DNA of 64,000 bases, from positions 26,074,412-26,138,411 of the forward strand of contig CM053246.1 of the NCBI GenBank assembly GCA_028583405.1, given 5' to 3'. This DNA is from Pogonophryne albipinna. Lineage: Eukaryota > Chordata > Actinopteri > Perciformes > Artedidraconidae. The position numbers and the translations under genes were made by a program. Positions 51,123-60,840 of this stretch are shown in pieces. The notes beneath the pieces were generated by a model that ran no database searches, had not been told where the DNA came from, and saw only the letters and a list, made by a program, of their open reading frames with translations. Positions within the stretch are counted from its first letter, which is position 1. Each line of letters starts with the position of its first letter.

Positions 51123-53303
51123 ATGACTTCTTTGTCAGCGTTTGTGGATGCGCCCTCAGTGTCTTTCTTAGATGATTGCCAGAAGGCGCAGTTGGTCGAA
51201 ATAGCAGAGCACTATAACATTGCTGTTGTGGGGAGCAAGCGGAAACATGACATTAAAACTGTCATTGTGTCATCTTTGTTTGAGCAGGGGGTGTTGCAGA
51301 AGAGTGAGTCTGGTGCAGCAGGGTTCGTGCCGGTAGTGGTTCAGACAGCTGGTTTAACGTTCGAGCAGCAAAAGGAGCTTTTGGCCATGCAGTTTGATCA
51401 GGAGAGATTGCGGTTGGAGCAGGAGAAGTTGCAGTTGGAGTTGAGGTTGGAGCAGGAGAAGTTGCAGTTGGAGATAAGGGGTCAGCAGCAGGAGGTAGAG
51501 AAGCGTTTAGAGGTGGAGAAGGTGCTGGAGGTGGAAAAGATGAAATGTGAGGTGGAACATGCTAGATTACGGCTGATGGGAGAGGGCAAGTTTTCTCCAG
51601 GGGAGGATGGTGGTGATAGGTCGGCATCAGGCAGTGGCGATATCATTTCTTACTTGCGATTAGTGCCAAAGTTCAATGAGCGTGACCCGGACATTTTTTT
51701 CACTCTATTTGAACGCATAGCAGAGGCAAGAAACTGGTCAGATTCGGACAGAGTGCTGTTACTTCAGTGTGTACTCACTGGGCGAGCACAGGAAGCCTAT
51801 TCAGCTGTTTGTGGCGAAAATGCTTTGGACTATGATAGAGTAAAATCAGCGGTGTTGAAGTCTTACGAACTGGTTCCTGAAGCGTATCGTCAAAGGTTCA
51901 GAAGTTGGGTCAAGGGAGATAAACAGACACATGTGGAGTTTATCCGTGATTTAACTTCTCATTTTCAGCGGTGGTGCGCGGCAGCAAAGGTTGCAAGTTT
52001 TGACGGTCTTTGTGAGCTCATTGTCTTGGAACAATTTAAAGACATTCTCCCTCAGCGTGTGGCCACTTATGTGAATGAACAGAAGCCTTCCACCGCGTTT
52101 AGAGCTGCTGAATTAGCGGACGATTTTGTGTTGACACATAAGGGCAGTTTTACTGAGAAGTATTCTAGGGGTGATTGGAAACGTGGAGAAGACAATGGCT
52201 ATGCCCGCGGTGGTGCAAAGTTTTCACCAGGCTCCTCCCGTAGATTTGTAGGTCCAGGGCGATCCGAGGGCGCCAGAGTGGGCCAATGTCATTATTGCCG
52301 AGAAGAGGGTCATTGGAAGGAGCGGTGTCCGTTGCTGGAACCTGAGGGGAAGCCTCGTTCTTCATCACATGCTCCAGCCATGTGTTGTTCTGCCGTTTTG
52401 GTTAAAAAGCCGCAGGGTGTAAGATCGGGCATGGTGCCTGTTAAGAAGCTGGTTTGTGCCGACTTGGAGGTGGGTTCTGTTTTTGAGCCGTTCATAACGG
52501 AAGCCGTTGTATCAATGGTCGGTAGTGACAAGTATGTTCCGATTAAGGTGTTGCGTGACACAGCAGCTAGATACTCATTTATTGTTGAGTCCGTGTTGCC
52601 TTTTTCGTCAGAGACAGAAACAGGGGATTTTGTGCTGATGAGGGGCATGGAGATGGGCTTGATTCCTGTGCAACGTCATACAGTAGTGCTGGATTGTGAG
52701 CTGGTACGGGGAGTTGTGTCTATCGGCGTGCGTCCCGCGTTGCCACTTGATGGGGTACAGATGATTTTGGGCAACGATCTAGCTGGTAGTGCTGTGTGGG
52801 CGGGTGTGCCACCGCCTGTGGTGATTTCCAGGCCGTTGGCATCTGTAGAGCCAGATGAGAGCGGTTTGCAATTTCCAAGTGTGTCTCCAGTTTATACTGT
52901 TACGCGTGCGCAGAGCCGTAGGATGTCGACTGGCCTGCCTGTTTCGGAGTCTGGAAAATGTGGTCCAGCACGGTCCTTGGACTTTGAGATCGAGACAAAG
53001 AAGAAGGAGAAGAAAGAGAGGAAACCCTGCAAAGCGAACAAGAGGAGGCCGAAGAAGAGGAGGCCGAAGAAGAGGAGGCCGAAGGAGGTCGGCGCGCCCA
53101 AGAGGCCGATGAGCGCCTACATGCTGTGGCTCAACGCCAGCCAACCCAAGGAGGAGTGGGACAGTGGCGGAGGAGGAGCGTCGTCCAGTCCTAAGAAGGA
53201 AATTAAAAAAGCTGGAATTAAGAAGGATATTGGGTTGTCGTGGATCCCTTTGGGGCCCCGTCTTAAGGGGGGGGCTGTGATGCCCCTGTGGGTTCATCAG
53301 TAG
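51123..53303 (+). CDS. Gag-protease-like polyprotein with SSRP1-like C-terminal extension (726 aa)
   Basis: The start is the ATG at 51123; an open frame precedes it only briefly. Residues about 75-155 are a strongly charged coiled coil (repeats of RLEQEKLQLE). Residues about 170-345 are the capsid-like region, ending in a SCAN-like helical segment (VLEQFKDILP, AAELADDFV). SCAN domains are known to derive from the Gag of Gmr1-like Ty3/gypsy elements. The zinc knuckle is Cys389, Cys392, His397, Cys402. The protease-like part has Asp479-Thr-Ala-Ala, where DTG or DSG would be expected, and ILGND at 548-552. Residues 625-696 are lysine/arginine-rich with part of an HMG box resembling SSRP1. The last residues read through the polypurine tract into the 3' LTR. 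No RT or integrase follows. The frame is fully open. Confidence 0.88.
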   Translation: MTSLSAFVDAPSVSFLDDCQKAQLVEIAEHYNIAVVGSKRKHDIKTVIVSSLFEQGVLQKSESGAAGFVPVVVQTAGLTFEQQKELLAMQFDQERLRLEQEKLQLELRLEQEKLQLEIRGQQQEVEKRLEVEKVLEVEKMKCEVEHARLRLMGEGKFSPGEDGGDRSASGSGDIISYLRLVPKFNERDPDIFFTLFERIAEARNWSDSDRVLLLQCVLTGRAQEAYSAVCGENALDYDRVKSAVLKSYELVPEAYRQRFRSWVKGDKQTHVEFIRDLTSHFQRWCAAAKVASFDGLCELIVLEQFKDILPQRVATYVNEQKPSTAFRAAELADDFVLTHKGSFTEKYSRGDWKRGEDNGYARGGAKFSPGSSRRFVGPGRSEGARVGQCHYCREEGHWKERCPLLEPEGKPRSSSHAPAMCCSAVLVKKPQGVRSGMVPVKKLVCADLEVGSVFEPFITEAVVSMVGSDKYVPIKVLRDTAARYSFIVESVLPFSSETETGDFVLMRGMEMGLIPVQRHTVVLDCELVRGVVSIGVRPALPLDGVQMILGNDLAGSAVWAGVPPPVVISRPLASVEPDESGLQFPSVSPVYTVTRAQSRRMSTGLPVSESGKCGPARSLDFEIETKKKEKKERKPCKANKRRPKKRRPKKRRPKEVGAPKRPMSAYMLWLNASQPKEEWDSGGGGASSSPKKEIKKAGIKKDIGLSWIPLGPRLKGGAVMPLWVHQ
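52995..53210 (+). other. Captured SSRP1-like segment (basic tract and partial HMG box)
   Basis: Within the Gag frame, residues 625-656 are a Lys/Arg/Glu-rich tract (TKKKEKKERKP, then three RRPKK-type repeats). Residues 658-673 read APKRPMSAYMLWLNAS, the diagnostic start of the HMG box of SSRP1, the FACT histone-chaperone subunit. Residues 676-680 (KEEWD) match the third-helix motif of that box, and 681-696 (SGGGGASSSPKKE and following) resemble the linker after it in fish SSRP1. About 40 residues of the box and part of its tail are missing, so the fold cannot be complete. Base composition is richer in G and C than upstream Gag. Family identity is from general knowledge, not a search. Confidence 0.8.
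53040..53084 (+). repeat. 15-bp coding minisatellite, three copies
   Basis: AAGAGGAGGCCGAAG three times without change, encoding a basic pentad in the Gag C-terminal extension. Being a multiple of three, it keeps the frame. It may have expanded inside the captured segment. Confidence 0.88.
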
Positions 53304-53669
53304 AGAGGAGGTGGCTGTGCTGTGGTGATTGGTGATTGCAGTAACTCAGGGCACCTGGGTCTGGTGTCCTGCAGCTATTTAACGCCTCTCTGCTCCTCTC
53401 TGTTCTCTCTCTGCTTCTCCCTGCAGGCACACCGGTTTTGTTGAGTATGATAGGAGTTTATTCAGTTGCTTTACTTTGTGCACTTCAACACTCTCACACA
53501 CATACATGTCCATACAATCCTCACCCTGCATTTACATTACTGATACCACTGACTTCCACACCTCATACTTTACTGGTTTTGACTTGTTTGTCTTAAATAA
53601 ACACCATTACCTACCCGTTGATATGTTGTGTCTCCTTTTTGTTGTGGCCTTTTGAGCCAGGTCGCAACA
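53276..53669 (+). repeat. 3' LTR (394 bp)
   Basis: Same length and sequence as the 5' LTR by line-by-line reading. It is followed by the target duplication AATAC. Confidence 0.95.
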
Positions 53670-53674
53670 AATAC

Positions 53675-54012
53675 ATACAGAGAAATATCTTAATTCCATG
53701 TGAAGGAAATATATTTTAAATAGGTGCCATATTTGATTAACATATTTCACTTCAAATCTACCTCAAAGTCCAATGAAGTAGATGTATCACACTGGTCTGA
53801 CTGTGGCGGCATACTATAGCACATAAACAGAATGTAATGTAAATCTTATGCTGACAGGTTTCATTTTACGATAATGGCTGATAAAAGTATAACTAAAGAA
53901 TCCACAGTTAGATACATATATGTCTGTATAAATTTAAATCTATTTATCCATATATAAATATGCAAATCTATGTTTTAATAGCAATATTAGAGAAGACAAA
54001 GTGTGTCTGGGG
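53675..54012. other. Short non-coding stretch
   Basis: AT-rich sequence with nothing recognised. Confidence 0.5.
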
Positions 54013-54110
54013 CATGGATGTCGGCAACCCTAGGCACGCATGCCACCATTGGCACGCAGTACCGTAACCAGTGTGGCACACTAGGAATAGGTGGAATAAG
54101 TGTGCAAAAT
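54013..54110. mobile_element. hAT-like terminus, diverged
   Basis: CATGGATGTCGGCAACCC followed by TAGGCACGCATGCC resembles a fish hAT left end. It shares GTCGGCAACCC with the terminus at 26870. The right end was not found, so the extent is unknown. Confidence 0.4.
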
Positions 54111-54369
54111 ATCTAAATTGTATTTTCGGATCCTGAACGAGACCGCCGCCAGAGCGCGTCTCCCCATTACCTGCAGAAGGATGCCATGCACGCAACGCAA
54201 TGCAGCGCAGAAGGAAACAAAACATTTAAGAAATCTAGACCGCAACAGAATTGAACAAGCGACTGCCTGTTTTTCCTGGCCAAGGACAGGTTCCTTGAAC
54301 ACAACACGAGCGTAACGTGTCATCACGTGGTGTAGTGCTGCCGTAACGCACCGGAACGCCACTCCAGGG

Positions 54370-54523
54370 TTGCGATCGAATAGTCAATTTTGCTTAGGAA
54401 CCTTCCTAACGGAGTGAAATGACCCAGAAGTACCTCAGTGGCCTGTGACGTTTCACACAGAGGTCAAGGAATAGACCATAGGGATAGACCATAGGAGCTG
54501 ATTTTTTTTCTATTCGACCGCAA
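54370..54523. mobile_element. Small MITE-like inverted-repeat element
   Basis: The ends TTGCGATCGAATAG (54370-54383) and CTATTCGACCGCAA (54510-54523) are inverted copies with one mismatch. The inner text (CTTAGGAACCTTCCTAACGG) resembles an abundant fish repeat, from general knowledge. No target duplication was identified. Confidence 0.5.
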
Positions 54524-54985
54524 GCCGTACACATGCCGCAGTTTTTGCATGGCTGTCTCTTTAGTTGTAAACCCAGTGGCGATCTGCTCATCTGTCATAC
54601 TGATCATACAATAACGCCATCGAAAATAATATGCTACATTACAGTACAACTACTTCTGGGTCTTTGTGTGTCATTCAAGCTCGGCTCTGTGTGTGTGGCA
54701 CGAGCGTATTTTGTATGAGCGAGCGAGAAAAAGAGAGAGAGAGAGAGAAGCTCAGTGAGGTAAAGGCACATCTTTATATGATCATTATAGTTGTAAAAAA
54801 ATAAGAGAATAAATGAGAAACAGGTATAAAATACTATATGACAGTAAAAAAAAGTTGTTATTAATAAACAAGAATACAGTTTAAAAGGGGAGTGATTTGT
54901 AAAATATCCATAAAGAAAAAGTTAATCTGTTTACAGTTATTTTTCACATGGGTGTTGATGACAGATGTATCCATAGATCTCTTAA

Positions 54986-55753
54986 AGCTCCCATGTCATG
55001 CTTTTCTGGTTATTACCTTGTGTGCTATGAAGGTTGTTATGCATGTAAACGGTCTGCAGAGTCAAAAACCCTCAAAGTACACCCTGTAGCGAGTAAAACT
55101 CTAACACAGAAAATACCTGTCTATGCTGCCCCCGAACGCCTCGTTGGAGATTTCTCTTTTTCCAGTTGTTTCTACCGGGAAGCAAAATGGACCAATCCGC
55201 GGAGCTCCTCACACACCAGGATCCCTTGGCGTCACTATCAAACGCAGTGGGGGGTCCTTTAGCGTACATTTTCAACTAGCAGGGAGTCCCATTGACTTGC
55301 ATAGAGCTCCCTGGTTGGTAATAGACTAGTTGGGATCGCGGAGAAATGCTCTCCGCAGACCCATTCTCACAGCGTTTATAAACCTTTTTCTTACTCAATA
55401 TCAAGCCACACTTATTGTTTTTACTTCGGCTGTGAGTGTTTGTGTGTGCTCAGGATGAGTTTCGCACTGTCCCGCTGTATCACCGACCTGGAAACCACAC
55501 CAGTAAGCCACTGAGCAGCGAGCCTCGCAACGTCCCGAACAATCAGAGCACACTGGGCTCACAGGAAGGGGGGGGCAGGAGCTCCAACAAGCCGTTTAGG
55601 ACAGAGAGTGAATATCGGTGAATACACATACTTTACAGAGATGCTGTATGAGAAACCAATGTGAGTTTGGAAAATTGCACAGTATAAATCTATTCTCTAG
55701 TAGACCTCAACAATGGAATTATGATCAGTAGAAATGGCCATGACATGGGACGT
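54986..55753. mobile_element. MITE flanked by TTAA (about 768 bp)
   Basis: The left end AGCTCCCATGTCATGC and right end GCCATGACATGGGACGT are inverted repeats (about 13 of 15 match). Both are flanked by TTAA (54982-54985 and 55754-55757). This fits a non-autonomous DNA transposon using TTAA targets, such as a piggyBac-like element. A PIF/Harbinger-like TWA target would also fit. It has no transposase. Confidence 0.65.
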
Positions 55754-55757
55754 TTAA

Positions 55758-58237
55758 TGTTGCTCTCAAAGTGCACCAGATTGATGCTTTTAACTTCAAT
55801 ATTAAAAAAAAATCTTCCCGGACCCCCCTACAGGTTGTGAGGTCCACCTCCCACTTAAATCATGTTCATATGGATAGGATTTATTTGGCACACTGATCAA
55901 AAACATTTTAAACTTTATATCAAATAATTTTAAATACACTGCTAGTGCACCTTGATTTGCAATTGTATCGAAATACACACATACGAAAACACACACACAC
56001 ACACAGATCTATGGGACCTGTTTAAAGCCTGTTTGCATTCAAGTGGATAGCAACCACGGGGAGTACTACCTGAGAATTAAATAAAGGCAGATTGGAAGCC
56101 TGACGAGAAATGTCCTTTTTCGAAGGTTGTATGGAACAAATTACTGCTCCCTGTAATGCCTGCAGATCCAGAAGATATTCTAAGACTCTTCGTCCTGATG
56201 AGGTTCTTGGATCACACACATGACGCAGACAAGCATGACGAACTGAGAGGTCTGCATGTTACTTTTGTACTTCTGGCAACTAAACACACACGTGTAACAC
56301 ACACCACCCAGCCACACAAGCACAAATACAGATCACACAAACAGAGGCAGTCAGTTTCAAATGAGTCATCATTGCACGGGTCCATAGGGAAATCTCAGTG
56401 AATCAGCACTAATTTTCCTATCAGCACTAATAATGTGCTCACCACTAACAGTCGGGTCTTACTGAAGTTCCCTAGTGGTAAGTGGCTCAACATGCCTCCA
56501 ATGTTTTGGTGTCTGAGGTCACATCCTTAAAGGAATTAAAGGCAGGCCCATACCCCCAACTTCACATTTAAATGCATTGATCTCACTTAGCCAAAGGCAA
56601 GCTTACAAGCTCATGACAGAAAATGGCAAACAGTTTCACAGGTTTTTTGTAACAAAAAGTGACCAGAAAAGTGTTTGGGGCCACAGCCGATGATAAAAGA
56701 TTAATGGAAACAGTTTTGACTTTTGTAATGATCAGTGGAGTTTGAAGTTTTTACACATTTTGGTAGAACTGTTTTTTGTTTTAAACTAAACTTTATTTTC
56801 CATGCATCCAGATATTCAAAGTGTGAAAAACATGCAAATAACGCCCTCATCAACTGCTAAATCGTGTGCAGCTCTCAGAAAGGATTACCTTCTTATCTTA
56901 CTGAGTGAACATAGGGCAATATGTAACTAACAGTTAATGATGCATGGCAATGCCCCAGGTTATAGTAAGGTGAGAACGTTTTTTTATGTACCCTTTTATC
57001 TTTGCTGTAAGGTTCTTAGATCACACACGTCATCCACTGCTTTCCCAAATGTCCTCTCGTCTTATGAATGTATGTTAATTAGACAGACCCTAATTTGTGT
57101 GTATTACACCGTAATTAGGACTATCTCTTATACAGCTAGAGTTGCCGACAGCTACAGTCGCCAACAGCTGTGTCTCCTTACAAAGCAAAAGACTGGCATG
57201 TCCCTTTGAGACAATTGTTTTTCAAATCAGGTAATTACAGCAATTAGCCATATTGTAATTACCTGTTGTCGTTTAGCGTAATGATATTACTTAGAAACAC
57301 TCTCTAAAGTAAGATAGAACTACTTAGTGAGCATTCAACTTCAGTGTTTAGGCCAACAAATGAGGGCATGCCAGCTGTTAAGCAGACTTTGGTGCTGATA
57401 GTTTTAAAATACCTCTCTCAGTCTCAGCAGCAGAAAAGAGACGTGCAACCTACTGTCAAAACAACATTGCCGCTTAATTGCCTTTAACGCACTTCTTTTC
57501 CATATTGCTGAGCATGTGATTTCAAACATATTTGATTTCTGCAATTTCTTCAGCAAGACAATCAGGTACTCTGTATTTTGGGCTCATCAAAATTGAAACT
57601 TCTGTTTGGACAGTTTATTAACAAGACATATTGTAATATATAATTGACATTTACTTTAGCTATGTAACAATATTAGTTACCTTTATGGGCTATTAAGTGA
57701 CTCAATCTTGATTTCTTTGTAACTATATGGACGATTTAAGGGAAATGGAAATAAAAGGATTTGAATCAAATTAAGTCTGCGAATTGACCTACTGTTGCCC
57801 ATTAATCGTCTTGTATGCTGTCAGTCTTTGATGCGTGAAGTTCCATATATCATGTCAAAAATCACCAAAAATTATTGATGTACTGTATACCACTGCATTT
57901 ATAAAACACATCAGATTGTTCTACCTCTCTTATTTGCAAATAACATTTATTATTAAGCAAAACACGTCAAAAGGTATCCATAAAATATACCATAAACATC
58001 AGGATCAAATCTAGGATAAAAGCCTTGCTAATGAGAGGGGAATTGTTTCAGGCATTTATTAACTTCTTCTCCTGCCCACCTTCAACAGCATTGCTCAGAA
58101 TGAAATAAAAATAATGTAAATGTATATGTTCAGGAGTAAAACATGTAATGATGCAAGACCATGTGCATGCATGTGTTTAAAGAAACACATGCAATTAAAT
58201 AAATTTAAACTGTAATCTCTCCCAAACCCTACTTAAA
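55758..58237. other. Non-coding stretch
   Basis: No supportable gene. A short (CA)n run is at about 55990-56003. A candidate regulatory inverted repeat with TAATTA cores is annotated separately at 57228-57265. Confidence 0.45.
57228..57265. repeat. 12-bp perfect inverted repeat with TAATTA cores
   Basis: CAGGTAATTACA (57228-57239) and its exact reverse complement TGTAATTACCTG (57254-57265) enclose a 14-base spacer with a further ATTAG. TAATTA is a homeodomain-type site. It could be a paired binding site in an enhancer or a chance hairpin. Confidence 0.7.
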
Positions 58238-58720
58238 GGAGACCTATCATGCTATATTTGAATAATATATTATAGGGTCATAAGGTATATTTATACGTTT
58301 TCTTTTTCAAAATACCAAACAGATCATGCATTTTAGCCATGGCTCATTTCGCTCTATTTTGCTCCCCTCCACCACTGTCTTTGCATGAGCTGCAGCTGAC
58401 CACGCCCCCCTGCAAAGGAGGGGGCCAGTTACGAGCGAGCGGCATGTTACCATGCTGTTACCATGCCACGGCAACCTCTCATTCCCCTGATTGATGGAGA
58501 GTTGGCCATATAGGCGGAGCTCCTCGTCACTGACGTCAGACTATTTTCAAATCTGTATCAGTCTGTATCAGATCCGTTAAAGCCCCGTTTTTAGAGATTT
58601 TGGGTATGGAGGAAAAGAGAGAGGGTTGTGTTTTCTGACACTTGGTGAGTTCCTTGACACACCAGGGACACATATTCATGTATAAAAGACGTACAAAGGT
58701 GCATTTTGCATTTAGGTGAA
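58238..58720. mobile_element. MITE (AGACCTATCATGC family)
   Basis: After TTAA comes AGGAGACCTATCATGC, a diverged form of the head at 6272. Near 58700-58718, AAGGTGCATTTTGCATTTAG resembles an inverted diverged end. The middle contains TGACCACGCCCCC, common in fish repeats. Boundaries are approximate. Confidence 0.45.
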
Positions 58721-60308
58721 AACGATTTGAACAAGAAGCTAAAGTAATATCAGTATACACAGTGGGGTTAGTGCCAGTAAAAACATGACACAACAGTGTT
58801 TTACTGTTAAAGACATGGAGTAATTTGCTCTGTTTAATGATTATAATGAATATCAAATTGTCAAGGCTTGTAAGCTGACATTGTTTCACTGCTTTAAAGG
58901 AAAACCTGTGGTCAAACAGGATATTCTCGGATTAGAATACGTCTTGGTTTTAAGTAACTTCACTCATGGTGGTCCCTTTCATGTTAATCAGTTATAGCTC
59001 CATGCAGTTCTCACCTCTGTTGTACACTAATTGCCTCAGAAGTGCAGAGTCAGTAGCAAAACAAAAATAGAGTCTTTTGAACAAGCCTAAAAAAGGTCTC
59101 TCACACTGCAAAGACATCAAAGCGCACAGAAACAAAGTGGGCCTGCTGCCAACTCAGGCCGGGTCTTTTGACTGATCATTATGAGAGTGCAGTTTAGCTT
59201 CTAATCATCCTTCAATCTTAACAGCCTTGCTAGTACAGAGCCAGGAGGTCTTGTTACCATAATCTAGTGAGAAAATACCCCTGCCAGACTTTTCCTTTTT
59301 TTATTTATCAGGCCTGTAATTTACTCTAAACTCTTGGTACTTGAAGGCAATGGTCACTGCAATTGAAAGTATGGGATCAAGAGAACTGGAACTAGTGGTC
59401 TTGAGATTGCAATTCAGAGCAATGTTTGGAGAGCCTCTTCAAAGAGGAAGTGAACTGTCTTCAACGATTTCTTTAGGATAAATAATTCTGAGGTAGTTAT
59501 CTGAATAACCCCTGAACAAAAGTGTAGGTTCCCCACCCAGAGAAAAGGTGGGTATGGAAGTAATTATTGAGGCTTCTTTATTTGAAAGTACTCTATCACA
59601 CTATCAGAAAACGTGGGAAAGGCTTTATCTTTAAGAGGTCAGAGGGTTGAAGATTGTTATAGCCCTTGTGTTTAACTGTCAGTCAAGCACAGCGATTTTT
59701 TATAGTAATGCTGCCCGCTTTGACCAATTGGGCGACTGAGAGAGAGAGAGAAATGAGCTGTATCTCCAAAACACAAACACTGCTCCCCCCCTTCCTGAAA
59801 TTTCCCGATTGCTCCTTTGTTTTATTCCGTACATAATGACAGCACTATATGTAACACTCACACTTCTGTTGACCAGCGCTCCAACACAGCTACGGCAGTG
59901 TTGTTTGTATACCTGTGACACCATGTCGAAGAGACGCGGTTTTCTGCAATGGGAATGGAAACTTTGTTGGAACCTTTGTATGGACCTTGGTTTCTATCAA
60001 AGGAAGAGGAGTTGAAGAACAAGTTGCTGGAATTTTTTTTTACCACTTTTACGCAGGACTGTTTCCTGAACCACGCACACTTGACATTTGAATATTTGCA
60101 ACAGTTACTGATGGAGGACTGTTTATATAAATGGACGTAGTGTCCGTGACGTCACCCATGGTTACTTGTGATGCCTCCTCCAAACAGCATTATAACCAGA
60201 CTGTATCATTAAAACTATAAGTACCAGTTCTAGCTACTTGACTTTAGACAAATTCTTCTTTTAAATTAAACCTTCAGATGTGAGATATAAGTTATACAGT
60301 AATAGTAT
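58721..60308. other. Non-coding stretch
   Basis: No supportable host gene. It holds a possible decayed transposon ORF at 59923-60140 and a GAGA run at 59738-59750. Confidence 0.45.
59923..60140 (+). pseudogene. Possible THAP-type transposase N-terminal remnant
   Basis: One frame from ATG 59923 gives a short basic start (MSKRRGFLQWEWK). A second frame, open 59949-60140, gives PWFLSKEEELKNKLLEFFF and then FTQDCFLNHAHLTFEYLQQLL. The aromatic CF pattern after the gap recalls the C-terminal half of a THAP zinc finger. The first cysteine pair is not visible and a frameshift would be needed near 59980. The assignment is weak. Confidence 0.3.
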
Positions 60309-60612
60309 TGTAACGATCACAAAGGGAGTCGGAAACAGGCTTCTAGTTATTAGGCTTTAATAACTCTTCTTCTTGACAGATGATCACAGGTTCCAGGTAC
60401 AGCTTGTGGGTTCAACCTCACAATAACTCTAACTCCCACACATACCCATATATATATATCAGTGTCTACATCACAACTTCCCGCCCTCCCCCGTCTGCTC
60501 CCCCAACCACAGGCCCGCACCTCAACCAGCATCACTGTGCAGCTCTATGATTGGCAGAGAGAACAGGGGATGCCTGAGTGACACCCTCAGCATCCTATAC
60601 AGGGTCGCTACA
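60309..60612 (-). repeat. 3' LTR of the minus-strand gypsy element (304 bp)
   Basis: On the minus strand it begins TGTAGCGACCCTG and ends GATCGTTACA, with TG...CA ends. A TATATATATA run (about 60448-60458) could be the promoter TATA box. A polypurine tract abuts it. Confidence 0.82.
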
Positions 60613-60625
60613 CTACCCCCCCACT
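60613..60625 (-). promoter_or_regulatory. Polypurine tract
   Basis: On the minus strand GTGGGGGGGTAG lies directly before the LTR start. It is the expected primer for plus-strand DNA synthesis. Confidence 0.75.
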
Positions 60626-60840
60626 ACAAAATTTCCTCGCCCACGAGGAACAAATAAAACCCAGCACCAACACTATAACTACACACTGTTCTTTGACTAG
60701 GAAGGTCTGGGTGGACTACCATCCCTTCCAGTGAGACCAGGGCGCATTCTTGCCCTCTACAGGAACCGAGGGGTCTCACTATAATTTTACTACCAAACAA
60801 AGTCTCTGAAACGACCCGGGGGTCGTGACTGCCTTCTCGG
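60626..60840 (-). other. Gypsy 3' untranslated region
   Basis: About 215 bases between polypurine tract and tandem repeat. No domain is recognised; frames continue the repeat-coded tail only for a short way. Confidence 0.5.

Larger units (their letters stand above)
50159..53669 (+). mobile_element. Non-autonomous LTR retrotransposon (Ty3/gypsy, SCAN-like Gag) with host-gene fragment
   Basis: Two direct 394-bp LTRs (50159-50552 and 53276-53669), identical by eye, start TGTGATGCC and end GTCGCAACA. They are flanked by the 5-bp duplication AATAC (50154-50158 and 53670-53674). Two bases after the 5' LTR is a tRNA-Pro-like primer-binding site. A G-rich polypurine tract (about 53266-53275) precedes the 3' LTR. 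The interior holds one ORF (51123-53303) with Gag and protease-like parts; RT, RNase H and integrase are absent. The ORF ends in a segment resembling host SSRP1. LTR identity points to recent insertion, which would need pol supplied in trans by a relative. Confidence 0.93.

Noticed and set aside
52995..53210. A genuine host SSRP1 exon
   Set aside because: It lies between identical LTRs in the Gag frame, has lost the middle of the HMG box, and no splice sites or neighbouring SSRP1 exons are visible.
50159..53669. Endogenous retrovirus
   Set aside because: No envelope or pol is present, and the SCAN-like Gag and zinc knuckle fit a Ty3/gypsy element.
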